Positions 55,101 to 64,000 of a stretch of 64,000 nt of DNA are shown piece by piece. Location: assembly GCA_030068145.1 (NCBI GenBank), contig JAPJBO010000879.1, positions 1-64,000 on the forward strand, given 5' to 3'. The position numbers were made by a program, and so were the translations under genes. Under the pieces are notes generated by a model. That model saw only the letters and a program-made list of their open reading frames with translations. It did no database searches and had not been told where the DNA came from. Within the stretch, counting starts at the first letter, position 1; the number at the start of each line of letters is the position of its first letter. The stretch is from Diplonema papillatum (Eukaryota; Euglenozoa; Diplonemea; Diplonemida; Diplonemidae).

Positions 55101-58100
55101 ACCTGCAAACGGTGCTGTTCCATGTGAGCTGGCTTCGCATCGTGATGCTCCCGATTGGCTGCACTGGCACTGCTCAGCGAAACTTCTCAAGGACTCTGCA
55201 CTACACCTGCACCTGCGGCGCGGAGAAGTGTTTTTGTGTGAATTTGCAACGCTTGCAGTGGGCATGCTGGTGTCGACTTCGCTGGGCAATCGGGGTTCTG
55301 CGATGCTGTCTGCATAAGCTGTGTGCAGGGTGCATCCGTGGCTCGTGCATGTGGAGTATTGGGGCAGGGTAGCGCGTTCCGTTGCAGCGTGTGAACGGGC
55401 GTCGATGAAGCTGTCGGCTGTTGCCATGCTGTACACACTGCGGCCCATGTCGCAGGCGCGGCATGAGTCTCGGACTGCTGCATCCTTCTGCCTTCGGATT
55501 TCGGACGCGTTGCCCGCAGGCGAATCCTCTCGTTTTCGGCCGGTTTCTCTGGACCCGCAACCGCGGCACTGAGTGGGCCCGTGGTTGCTCCTCGTGCTAG
55601 GCTCGCACTCGATGGCAGACGTAGCCGTGTGCACTCGGGAGGTGGACAACCTGACCGCGAGCGTTGCTTCGCACACCTCAGGCCTCCGACTCGATGCCGT
55701 GGAGATGATGTGCCTTTGCTGGCCGGTTTCACAATGGCAGTCCGCCCCGTGTGATTCTTCCGTGTGCACCTCACGGGACTCAGACCTCAGAGGCAATGCA
55801 GCCGACGCACCGCTTGCGGGTTGTGTGGAGCGGGGCAAACTCGCTCCCGGGTGCAACCGAGGGCTTGACAACATGTCGGCGGGGGTTGCTTCGCGCGACG
55901 CGGATCTCCAATTAGATGACCGGGGCTCGCAGCGGTGACAATGAGTGGCGTCAGGAAATTTCTGATGGACATCCGACAGGTCTATCCCCGCGCGCAGCTG
56001 GGAGTCTGACGCACGCGATTCGGACCTGCGGTCCGACCGAGAGTCGCATCCTTGGCTCGTGGTGAAGACAGGCATTGCCTGACACTCCGAACGTTCGACT
56101 CCACCGCGCTGGGACTCGGGCTTCTGGTTGGACGACCGAGACTCGCAGCTGGGTATAGTACGACACTCCAGCTGAGAGTTTGAGCCGACGGGTGATTCTG
56201 GAGCTAGGAAGAGTGGTGCCGTGGATTCGCGGCGGCGGCGATCGGCGGGCTCGTGCCGCGTTTGCGGCGGTCCGCTTGCGATGCTCTCGGCCGCCGCTGC
56301 GGCGCAGCACTCGGACGCGCCGCGCGCCGTTCCGCAGGACGCCCTCGATTCGCAGCTGCGCGCGGCTGTGTGGGGCGGGCAGAGGGGCGGCTCGCTGGAA
56401 GCCGAGCGGCCGAGGCACGTTCGCTGGCCTCGGCCCGCACCCACGTCCGCCACGCTGTCGGCGGTCGAGGGACTCGCTGCGTGCGCTGAGCGATGGACGC
56501 AAGACGGCGAAGACGCGGCGCGGGGACTGCCGCGTTGCACGAAGGAGGAATCGCCACCGCTCTCGCGGGTCTGGGTCGGGGCCGGGGGGCAAGTGACCGA
56601 CAGGTGGTCGCGGCACGATGGCAAGGAAGTGCGCGGGTTTGCGCGGGATGTGCTCCTATGCTTCTGCTGACAGGAGTCCTCGGCAGCCTCCCCCGTATTC
56701 GGAAGACGGCAAGCCGGCGACACTTGACGGGGAAGCTGGTCGCACGAAGGCGACGGGCGAAGGCAGCTGTTCTGCTCGTACGCTTGAGATGACGCATCGG
56801 CATCACGTGGCGAGCTTGTTCCCCCACATGGTACTCCCGCATCCGCGACCAGCCGTTGACGACAGGAAGGCGAAGACGAAGAAGCCTGGGGGCAGCTGAG
56901 CTGAGTGGACGATGGTTCTTCGTGACCGCAGGTTGGGGTCGTGCCTGGAGGTTCGCTTGGCAGGGACGTTTGCCGTGGAACATGCGAATGCGAAGATGAA
57001 GCAGCGCGAGGGCAACTGTGCTGATGAGTGCGGCCAGGGTTTTCATTGCCGTCGCAGGCTGAAGTGGCGCGTGGCGATTGCGCAGCGCCCCCCAAACACG
57101 GTTGATGGGGATGCCAGCACGGCGGCGGAGAAGCGCGGGGGCAGCAGGCGTGACGCGATCTGGCATGGTCGTCGTCGTCGCGAGGATGACTCGCGTGAGC
57201 AGGCAGGTCTTCGGCATCCGGCAACCGTTGAAGAGGAGCAGCGACAGCACAGTGGCTGGATGGCTGGGGGAAGCTGGAGTCCAGCAGAAGTGGTTCTGCG
57301 CCAGGCAACTGCTGACGAGGAAGCAAACACGAAGGATTACTCGCACGGGGGATGCGCACACACTGCTGAAATGTGTCCAAAGGCTCGCGTTGAGCGAGTG
57401 GTTCTTCTCCACGGGAGTGATCAAAGCCGAATGCGTCCAAGGAATCCATTTTTTTCGCACGACGCAGACTCGCCTCACGCTCCGCCATTTTGCGCAGCAG
57501 GAGACGCTCCAGTGCCGGCAACGTTCCCCCCGCCGAGCAGGCTTCGGCTTCAGGTCGCGGTTGTCCGACGAGGGGCTCTTTGAAGGCACGGGATGGAGTG
57601 CCACGCGATTCGCCGCCCTGAGGGCGGCCTTGCACCGGCGCGTTCTGGTCCGCCGACGGCGAAAAGTCCGTCTCCTGGGGGCTGAGGAAAAAGGGGTCGT
57701 CTCCCGAGGCGTCCAGGGAAAAGCGGGGGCAGCTGCGCCCGGTCGCTGGCGCCGCATCGGGTGTCCGATGCGGGCTGCGGAAAAGGCGGACGCCGGCCGC
57801 CGTCTTCAGGGCAAGCGGCGTGGCGGGTTCTGCGGCTTTTTGCTGCAGTTGCCGGTGGGGGCTGGGGAAAGGGAGATGGTCGGCTGACGATCTCGAGGGA
57901 CGGGACGTCTTTCCGGGTTCCGGGGCCTTCTGCCGCGGGTGCTGAGGGCTGAAGAAGAAGAGGCGCACGTCACCGGGCGATCGAGCCCGTGGACTGCGCG
58001 TCGAGGCGCAGAGTGCTGTTCCGGAATTCCAAGCCTGCTCCTGCAGTTGCCGGGGGCTGGTAGTGCGGGCAGGCGATTTCGATCCGCGGGGTGTCTTTCC

Positions 58101-59408
58101 GGGTTCCGGGGCCTTCTGCCGCGGTTGCTGAGGACTGAAGCAGAAGAGGTGCACGTTACCGGGCGATCGAGCCGCCTGTGGACTGCGCCTCGACGCGCAG
58201 AGTGCCGTTCCGGAATTCCACGCCCGCTCCTGCAGTTGCCGGGGGCTGGTAGTGCGGGCAGGTGTCTTTCTGGGCTCCGGGGCCTTCTGCCGCGGGTGCT
58301 GAGGGCTGAAGAAGAAGAGGCGCACGTCACCTGGCGATCGAGCCGCCTGTGGACTGCGCTTCGAGGCGATGAGTGCCGTTCCGGAATTCCGCGCCCACTC
58401 CTGCAGCAGCCGGGGGCTGGTAGTGCGGGCAGGCAATCTCGCCAGCCGCGGGCTGCCGACCGGCCGCTTCGAGGGCACCTTCTCCGGCTGCGATTGCGGA
58501 GAGCTCGGGTCCGTCGACCGCGGTTCGCGCGGCTGGGCGCCCCCCGAAGACACTCCCGTCGGAGGCAGGCGGGTTTCCGTGCTGGGTGCCGGCTCGGACG
58601 GCGGGCTGAGAAAAAAGAGGTCTTCCCCCGGCGCGCCAGCAGACGCATGCCGACTGCACCCCTGCCCCATTCGCACGCAGTCAACGGCCAGCGGTTGACC
58701 CTTTAGGAAGAAGAGGTCTCGCACCGCGGCATCCGCGGAAGACAGCAACGGATGCTCGGTAGCACCCTCTCCGCTGCGGCCCGGCGCGGCGCAACCGGGG
58801 GTCGGCTCCGGGGGATGAATGCTCGGCCTGATGAACTGCCTCAGGAAAGCCGCACTCCGCAGTGTGCTACGGCTGCGCTCCGGCAACGAGCCCGGGGGCT
58901 CTGATGTAGCCGCACTCCGCAGTGTGCTACGGCTGCACTCCGGCAACGAGCCCGGGGGCTCCGATGTAGCCGCACTCCGCAGTGTGCTACGGCTGCACTC
59001 CGGCAACGAGCCCGGGGGCCCCGATGTAGCCTGATGGCTGTGTTGCTGCGCAACCGTGGGTTCGCCGCAGCTCGGAGAGGCCGGAAACGACGCCGCTCCC
59101 ACGTGCAGGAGGGCGTCGCAGCGGCCTCGTGCTGCCTGGTGGCGGCCCAGGGTCTCGATCTCCGCCGGCCGGTGTGCCTTGCCCGCCGCGCCGCCGGCGC
59201 TGCTGGGGTGCGGCCTTACCGGAACCGGCATCGCAGCGAGCTGCTCGAGAGCCGCCGCACGTGACAACCCAAGATAGGGGAGATCCGCCAGCAGCTGCGC
59301 CTCGAATGCACGTTCGCTGAGGTTTGAGGTGTCGTCGTTGCCCCGCAGAGCCGGCCGCGGGCACCTGCCTCCTGCGTGTCGAACCGAATCGAAGCCGCGT
59401 TCCGCCAT
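52128..59408 (-). CDS. Giant intrinsically disordered repeat protein, 2426 residues
   Basis: A single exon from ATG 59408 (the frame opens further but only with a GTG). Beyond a short N-terminal helix around FEAQLLADLPYLGLSRAAAL no folded domain is recognised. Several repeat classes are visible: three 20-residue units (PPGSLPECSRSTLRSAATSE) at 58860-59034; four 175-186-bp units with QLQE, WNSGTAL and RQKAPEP around 57900-58420; seven copies of an aromatic motif of the type LFFLSP/LFFFSP; His/Cys/Ser-rich middle; units with MPWGQSP; and a Gln-rich part with GLHTGFQHPQQ. The C-terminal 150 residues are more helical (ESWEAAMSRIRAIRKQSAKA). The length of the open frame in a GC-rich region and preserved protein-level repeats argue that it is translated. 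The function is unknown; a scaffold or phosphorylation-regulated protein is a guess. Confidence 0.6.
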   Translation of the reverse strand: MAERGFDSVRHAGGRCPRPALRGNDDTSNLSERAFEAQLLADLPYLGLSRAAALEQLAAMPVPVRPHPSSAGGAAGKAHRPAEIETLGRHQAARGRCDALLHVGAASFPASPSCGEPTVAQQHSHQATSGPPGSLPECSRSTLRSAATSEPPGSLPECSRSTLRSAATSEPPGSLPERSRSTLRSAAFLRQFIRPSIHPPEPTPGCAAPGRSGEGATEHPLLSSADAAVRDLFFLKGQPLAVDCVRMGQGCSRHASAGAPGEDLFFLSPPSEPAPSTETRLPPTGVSSGGAQPREPRSTDPSSPQSQPEKVPSKRPVGSPRLARLPARTTSPRLLQEWARNSGTALIASKRSPQAARSPGDVRLFFFSPQHPRQKAPEPRKTPARTTSPRQLQERAWNSGTALCASRRSPQAARSPGNVHLFCFSPQQPRQKAPEPGKTPRGSKSPARTTSPRQLQEQAWNSGTALCASTRSPRARSPGDVRLFFFSPQHPRQKAPEPGKTSRPSRSSADHLPFPSPHRQLQQKAAEPATPLALKTAAGVRLFRSPHRTPDAAPATGRSCPRFSLDASGDDPFFLSPQETDFSPSADQNAPVQGRPQGGESRGTPSRAFKEPLVGQPRPEAEACSAGGTLPALERLLLRKMAEREASLRRAKKMDSLDAFGFDHSRGEEPLAQREPLDTFQQCVRIPRASNPSCLLPRQQLPGAEPLLLDSSFPQPSSHCAVAAPLQRLPDAEDLPAHASHPRDDDDHARSRHACCPRASPPPCWHPHQPCLGGAAQSPRATSACDGNENPGRTHQHSCPRAASSSHSHVPRQTSLPSEPPGTTPTCGHEEPSSTQLSCPQASSSSPSCRQRLVADAGVPCGGTSSPRDADASSQAYEQNSCLRPSPSCDQLPRQVSPACRLPNTGEAAEDSCQQKHRSTSRANPRTSLPSCRDHLSVTCPPAPTQTRESGGDSSFVQRGSPRAASSPSCVHRSAHAASPSTADSVADVGAGRGQRTCLGRSASSEPPLCPPHTAARSCESRASCGTARGASECCAAAAAESIASGPPQTRHEPADRRRRESTAPLFLAPESPVGSNSQLECRTIPSCESRSSNQKPESQRGGVERSECQAMPVFTTSQGCDSRSDRRSESRASDSQLRAGIDLSDVHQKFPDATHCHRCEPRSSNWRSASREATPADMLSSPRLHPGASLPRSTQPASGASAALPLRSESREVHTEESHGADCHCETGQQRHIISTASSRRPEVCEATLAVRLSTSRVHTATSAIECEPSTRSNHGPTQCRGCGSRETGRKREDSPAGNASEIRRQKDAAVRDSCRACDMGRSVYSMATADSFIDARSHAATERATLPQYSTCTSHGCTLHTAYADSIAEPRLPSEVDTSMPTASVANSHKNTSPRRRCRCSAESLRSFAEQCQCSQSGASRCEASSHGTAPFAGFAGVLGPSCRAAGCSIPTVDSFSGSLGDAAPSHTGRASGNMMQSDSFVDVRSQTDQCPTTSCTGRGSMVDTNSLTNVQSHTGCEPLQHWGCTHKKVQASDRFHPEQCHGGVQYRSCCTGYRNVGSLASETHHPNAWQHQANAATVEQVQSAGNIPEARTLRVGCTCAAHDDTQGPQFPSRRACSCCCSATGNTTCHGSVLQLHQSSSEVPALATSRNYIIDSSEPCTGQRIAVHNGTSSTGSTSIHCQTHTMQAHPCGTCISSSQCQTHDTWGHGPPIAFLSNASAQHTDLNVAPWGLGPSNARSNGSVSPVSYECTQRIQKADISIIQRDQHPPHASVHHGQRADINTIPWRQIPSITPASFDESAHRIHETDVSIMPWGQSPANARISNGFVAPVSNESAQHIQKIDVSMIMPGGQSPSIAPVSFDDPAHPAHKNADASTPLARSPSEDDLSGDYLSPTEQRRGEFDRAEQPGPRLRLLSTIEVNDALGSLLPIGSQHPPQQSSNHRQMQTWEHADSACRFQQNPQTRRQVYLQDLQPGSQHELPGNASVLCTQSVRQGPVSPHRGQRQALYYQQQDDTEGRTQRPQQQALLHGLPHPQLPPPQSHQQQQQGGGQDLHPGSAHLDQLLSRRQSHSQGSQHPPPAPAQQQSCRQQPANLLAQRQTQPQGLHAGFQQLQQAPSWHPAPVDSQNLFVDSARGVQLPQPRQSQTQGLHTGFQHPQQQTDSQESFTDSAREVQLPQSQRQAHPRGLHTGFQHPQQAPSHRQQRADSQESLTGPAREIQLPQPPRRQTHPQQAPFQQTQRGGYEPADIMREARSTASDACDRRERPRTIVGGDRPESASFDAPLRRREGAGEHTDGDPARAAAASGPVEAESWEAAMSRIRAIRKQSAKALKGWACDDGAGCGETTGGKREADDPKAAAALPQPKAHLGAPGDGVDVGKGALDDDSAGILRRVRERRSLCQTALQTLRSDLEETALAPKGDLNV
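58860..59034 (-). repeat. 60-bp coding tandem repeat, three copies
   Basis: Three nearly identical 60-bp units inside the large ORF encode PPGSLPECSRSTLRSAATSE. The third differs at Glu/Arg. Confidence 0.95.
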
Positions 59409-59446
59409 GTGTGTGTTCCAATTCTCCGCGGGGCAACCGCCCACCG

Positions 59447-59605
59447 GGGTTTTTGTGCTTCCGATGACGATCCCGTTTTTGTGTTACCGTCGATCCCGAA
59501 GGACGATCAGATTGGTGACTTGCGACCTTTGTTTGCTGTCGCTTCAGTCTCGTCTCTTCGGGTTAGCGATTTTTGTGTTTCCGACAATCCCGAATAGGCG
59601 CACAG
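59447..59605 (-). promoter_or_regulatory. Triplicated CGGGAT(C/T)G...CACAAAAA motif upstream of the giant ORF
   Basis: On the minus strand CGGGATCGTCATCGGAAGCACAAAAA, CGGGATCGACGGTAACACAAAAA and CGGGATTGTCGGAAACACAAAAA lie within 200 bp upstream of ATG 59408. A related copy is at 61761-61790. The position suggests a promoter or 5' UTR element, but this is inference. Confidence 0.3.
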
Positions 59606-60859
59606 ATTTTTTTTCTTCTTCCGTGCGCCTTTTTGTGCAGCTGCCTCGCCACCACTGCTGGGAGGAAAAAACTTAGTTTTGGTGCTCAGGCAGAATCTCG
59701 CCTCTTAGATCTGTAAAGAAGAGCCGAGCCGCTGCAGCGGCAGCGCAGACGTGCCCCTTGCTCGCTTCACAACTCGCGCGCGCTCCGGTTTCGGCTGGTT
59801 GTCTGCGCGTTGATCATGAGGGGCGGGCACCCCCCCCGCCCGCCCTCCTCTTTGCGAACACCCGAAAAACGCCTGTTTGAAGCTGCCGGGAGAGTGGCGA
59901 CTGGCGAAGGGATGGGGGGGGGGGTAAGTGCCTGGTTAGAGGGTTGCGGTGCTTTTTTTTTTAAGACAGGTTAGAGTGACGATTTGTTTGAAACACCGGG
60001 TTCTTGGAGTTTCCTGGTGACTTTCGGCATTGTGGATACTCGTATGCGCAGCATGTTCTTGAAGGCGGTGGTTACACGAGGCAAGGGGGGCATCGTGAAT
60101 ACCTTTTCTGTTGATTGTTAGTAGGTTCGGCCGCCATCCACATGCCTTCTGTACGGTAGGGTAGACCCTCCTTCCGTAGCGTCCAGGATGTGCGTGCACC
60201 CACTGTTCAGGTTTACACAAAACCCAGAAACTCATACCGAGCTGTTGCCACCGCGGTCCAGCAGAAGAAAGTGGGTGAAGCGGTTCACGTTTCTTTTCAT
60301 TCCCGCGCGGGGTGTACGCCAGCAAACGGACTTTGACTGAAGAACCTTCACAGAAAAGAAGGAGCGGGGGAAAAGAAGAACTGGAAGATCGACAGGGGGG
60401 GGGGGAGCGGTGGAAGAGCGCTCAGGGCAGCAAGCAAAAGAGCACGGAGAAAAAACACAAAAAAAAAAAAAAAAAACAGAAGAACAGATCCGGGAAAAAA
60501 AAGAAAGCGCACCGGATGCGGCAACCAACGGAATCGGTTGAGTGGATGCACGCAACGCTGGGCGATGTCCCGTTGAACTTCCGGGGGTTTAGAGTCTCCA
60601 GGTCGCCCTTCGGCAAATGGATTACCTCTTACTCACGACGCGGGAGATCTTCGTGTATTGTTCAGACAGATTGATGCCTCGCATTTACGGGGGGCGTGCA
60701 GCCTGATCATTATAGTGGCTCTTCCTCGTGATGCCCCTCGTCGGTTTTTGTCTTGCCTGATTTTCTAGACTGTTTCTTATTTTCTTTTTTTGGGCCACGC
60801 GCGGTTGTTTTATTTTCCTCCTTGCGTCTTTTTACAAAAGTGGGGGGCAGGTGCAAGCA

Positions 60860-60985
60860 GAACGTGCTTGGAATGGTTGTGTGCGCATCAATGCACTGGT
60901 CCATCTGCACCGTGTTTCGGTCTTTACACGTGAGGCGGATCAACATCGCAGGACCTGACTGTGACAAGACCGCGGCGTGAGCCGA
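60860..60985 (+). repeat. Dispersed repeat shared with 50205-50355
   Basis: AACGTGCTTGGAATGG, GCACTGGTCC, TCTGCACCGTGTTTCGGTC, AGGCGGA and GACTG...GCGGCGTGAG occur in the same order as in the 50205 copy. Confidence 0.65.
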
Positions 60986-62059
60986 GTATCTTGTAGATCT
61001 GGACACCCACCCTCCTCTCGCACATTTTGGAGAGCGAAAACCTTTTTTTCGAAGGCTGGCGCGACACTTCAGTGTCCGAATGGACAACTTTTTTCGTGGA
61101 TCCTTCCCCCACGTTCTTATCCCTTTCCTTTTCCCTTTCTCTGCGCATGTTCTCGCTGGGGGGGGCGTCTAGTTCTCTTGGCGGCTGTGTGATTTCTTTC
61201 TGCGTTTCTACTTTTTCTTTGTCTTTTTTTTTTTCGCTGGCGAACAATTTGTGCCAGCGCCAGACTAACCCACCCAGTGTCGAGTATCGGCGCGGAGGGT
61301 GTGAATGCACACGTGAATTTTCGGCATAACACTACCGCTCTCTGCTTCGTCTCGCTGTTTGATGCAAAACTGATGATGCAAAACAAACGAACCCCCAAGC
61401 ATACATTGGATGCTGGGTGGACAGGGAGGCTGTTCGGCTTGGGGTTCTTTGCTGAAAACCCCACACGTCGGGATTGTGTGCGCTGAGCGGTGGTGGCAAA
61501 GTAACGGATCGGTCTCTATCTAACATGGAAAGAGGGCGCCGACAGCGAGCTGCGGGTTTCAACAAGGAATCGGTGGTTCCGCGTGGCCCGACGCAGCTCG
61601 GCTTCATAACGTCAGCGCCGGGCTCTAACCGATGGCAAGGGAAGGAAAGGAGATGCGCATTCAATTTTTGCTGCTCGTTGGATTTTCTTTTTTTAGACTG
61701 CTTTTGAGAGTTAAAGTTCGCTTGAGACGTTTTTGTGTGAACATTTTGTATTCTCTGGTCGTTGTGTTTCCGACAATCCCGTTCGGGTGTACAGACTTTT
61801 TCTCTTTTTCCCCGATGTCAGTAAGTGTCAGACTACCCCCGCCACCCAGGGTGGTTCGCTTCCTTCCAGGTAGGGTCTACCGCTCGGGTGTTGCATGTAT
61901 TCGAAACTAGATAAGCGCTTCCCTTTCATTGGATCGCTTTTTTGGAGGGGTCTGGGGGGCGGTATTGGCAATAATGTAAAAAAAAGACTTTTGAAGGGTA
62001 TCTTGAGATTTTCCGGTTGATCGTAGGGAGACAGCTAAGAAACATTCGAGGGGCTGCCT

Positions 62060-62235
62060 TGGGCATATTTTGTCAGGGGAGAAACAGTACGCCTACAATT
62101 CACATTTGCCTGTGTGTTTTGCGTGAGCTACAGCACGGTCTCTTTGAGATTTTGCAACGGGCAGCCTCCTCGAGTATTTCCTACACAAAGCGGGTGCTAA
62201 GACCCGGTGTTTATACAAAAAGAGAAAGGACTCTC
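62060..62235 (+). repeat. SINE-like dispersed repeat copy
   Basis: Retains GAGCTACAGCACGGTCTC, GCAGCCTCCTCGAGTATTTC and CTACACAAAGCGGGTGCTAA. The 5' end is diverged. Confidence 0.6.
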
Positions 62236-62843
62236 CACTAGGGACGCCAGGCTGGCCAAGTCCCGTGTGTGGCAGGCTTCATCACTGCAAGTCCATGCAT
62301 AACACACCCACTGAATAATCGAGTTCCTGGGCGTCGGTGAGGAGAGTCACCCCACACTCTCAAGTAGAGTCCAGTTTGTGACATGTGCGTACGGTATTTC
62401 TCACTCACTGACCAACGACAGTTTGTTGGCGTCTGCCGGCTGATCGATTTCTACCTGTATCTTGTGCAGGTTATCCCAATCAACCACCAAGCGCGCCTGC
62501 CTTCGTCTTGTATGCATTGTAGGGCAACCGACAAGACTGTTGTGGTGCTAGCTGGTAGAACTAAAGAAACGTAGCAAGAAAACGACGTTGGTAGGATAGT
62601 GTGACAGGTGCCCGAGGAAAAAAAGTCTCTGCGGGAGGGTGCGACTATCGCTCAGTGCTGGACACAACACTGAAGATCGACGCGTACGCGTACTATGCGC
62701 ACGCGGACGCAACTTCACGCCACAATGCGGCTGCGTCTGAGAAGCGTTTGTCTGCCGATCGCTGTCATTGTGTTTATTTTTTTGGAGATAATGCACAATA
62801 CACGCTGGTGTTGAAACAGGCGACAAGCACGCTTCCTTGTATG

Positions 62844-62935
62844 TACACATGCGAACACATACATTTACTAGCACGGTGCATATGCAGTGTACACATGCAA
62901 ACACATACATTTACTAGCACGGTGCATATGCAGAT
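62844..62935. repeat. 46-bp tandem duplication
   Basis: Two copies of a unit with ACACATGCGAACACATACAT followed by TTACTAGCACGGTGCATATG, differing at one or two bases, then a partial third. Confidence 0.9.
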
Positions 62936-63109
62936 GCTGACACATACTTGATTTGCACGTACACATGTTATAGGTACCCATACGCCTGATGGCATACGCA
63001 TGACTCACACGCAGCATGCTGCTACAAGCGCTACGTGCCTACCTGGTGCTACGTTGATACAAGGCAACACTTAAAAAACTAACCGGGGTGCTTGGAAAGA
63101 AGTGAATAC

Positions 63110-63835
63110 CTCCACGGTTTGAAGCTGAGCCATCAGGACCGTATCGCGCTGGGGCAGCATTGGGATGATGGAGTCGGCATCCGCCATGAGAGCGAGCAGT
63201 TCTTCTTTCTGCCTTGAGTACTCGCGGAGGCTGGTTTCTGCTGCGTTCGACCTCTCTGCGGCAACTTCGCGCTGCACTTTCGCGATCTCTTCTTCGGAAA
63301 CCGAAACAAAGAAGTCGCTAGTATCCGGCTGCCTGTGTGAGTGGGCGCGTGGTTAAGCACATGGCCTCTAGGAAGAGGCGGCACGTTTCTAATAAGAGTG
63401 TAGCGCTTGTGGCATTTTTACGACAACCTCTGCACGTGGAAAACGCAAAAACTGGGTTCGTCTCTGCCTATCGTCGCATTCGTAGTGTATTGTGCGGTCG
63501 ACGATATACGTCGTTCTGATGTCTGACGACTTTGTTTCTTTGCTTGCTGTGTTTTCCTTGTGGACCTTTCATTTCCTCTCAAAACAAAAACTTCTTCCTC
63601 TGGGACAATCCCCTCTCACCAATCAGTTTACTCCCTTTTGCAAATAGAAATTCAGCCAGGTGGCCCATTCTGACGCTTTCTCCAGGCTCTTGCTTAATTA
63701 TCCGTAGACATAGACTTCTCATGACCTAAAACTTGTTGAAGGGTCGGTTGTACCGTACTCATTTTTGAAGATCGCATGCAAGGCATACCATTCGGGGACT
63801 TGTGACGGCGTATCCGTAACACTGGTTCCGTTGGC
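63110..63835 (-). CDS. Two exons of an unidentified coiled-coil protein, running off the right edge
   Basis: Exon 63835-63726 (acceptor ATCACTCAG) encodes a conserved-looking stretch VPEWYALHAIFKNEYGTTDP. Exon 63332-63110 (acceptor CACTCACACAG) joins in phase as AG|G and encodes PDTSDFFVSVSEEEIAKVQR, then a charged coiled coil to VLMAQLQTVE before donor GTATTC. Both ends are spliced, so the start lies beyond 64000 and further exons lie below 63110 or were not found. I do not recognise the family. The donor of the first exon (GTCATG) is weak, so the join is tentative. Confidence 0.45.
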
Positions 63836-64000
63836 CTGAGTGATTGGGGTTGGAGTAAGGGGTCGATGGATAAAAGAGAAACGCTTGAACGCATGTTGTC
63901 ATGCTGTTCCCCTAAGTGAAGCTACACGGTGGAGTCCAGCCTCAGAAGCTGGAGTTAAAGCTGGAGTTAAAAAGCCGTCGGGGCCAGTGAGACCCTTGCT

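Larger units (their letters stand above)
59606..63109. other. Gene-free, repeat-bearing stretch
   Basis: Holds A- and G-rich tracts (59910-59923, 60396-60406, 60459-60476), a dispersed repeat at 60860-60985 shared with 50205-50355, the AGAGTTAAAGTTCGCTTGAGA motif at 61707, a SINE-like copy at 62060-62235 and a 46-bp tandem duplication at 62844. No coding exon is convincing. Confidence 0.5.

Noticed and set aside
56204..57757. 517-residue minus-strand ORF
   Set aside because: It overlaps the giant ORF in another frame, is Arg/Ala/Pro-rich as expected of a GC-driven shadow, and has no protein-level repeats of its own.

Overview
The window looks like nuclear DNA of a flagellated, intron-bearing protist. 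The evidence is GT-AG introns with recurrent G|GTATGC donors, a full-length homologue of the ciliary protein CFAP57, a class III cyclase behind a two-pass receptor, a VPS51 tethering subunit, PDZ, EF-hand and PLAC8 proteins, and many transposable elements. I do not assign a lineage. All host genes and both large element ORFs lie on the minus strand, a one-directional layout seen in some protists such as dinoflagellates and kinetoplastids.

Layout from left to right: a receptor-type cyclase-like gene (1.7-5.0 kb); a disordered/coiled-coil protein ending in a CaaX-type box (6.1-7.0); a 17-bp minisatellite (7.7-8.0); a PLAC8 protein (8.5-8.9); a type I membrane protein (10.9-11.6); AAGTTCGGG repeats and a tRNA-like sequence (12.5-13.3); a calmodulin-like EF-hand gene split by a repeat-filled intron (15.2-17.4); the eight-exon CFAP57 gene (19.6-28.9); a Penelope-like reverse transcriptase ORF fused to a ubiquitin-specific protease (30.0-32.5); a VPS51 homologue continuing in phase into a protein kinase (35.3-39.0); a two-PDZ gene (40.8-43.0) whose probable first exon is at 51.0 kb; a composite transposon block with a hAT-like element bounded by about 630-bp inverted repeats (43.2-50.2); a 2426-residue disordered repeat protein (52.1-59.4); a repeat-rich gene-free stretch (59.4-63.1); and two exons of a further gene running off the right edge.

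The most unusual points are the RT-USP fusion; the VPS51-kinase gene model; a hAT-like element whose inverted repeats carry its own first 70 codons plus a copied internal piece of its transposase; and three host genes (CaaX protein, CFAP57, VPS51-kinase) that each have decayed tandem copies of their own 3' ends just downstream. Exon borders were inferred by hand from splice signals, reading phase and family alignment. They are firm for the cyclase, EF-hand gene, CFAP57 and VPS51-kinase, and weaker for the first PDZ exon and the right-edge exons.
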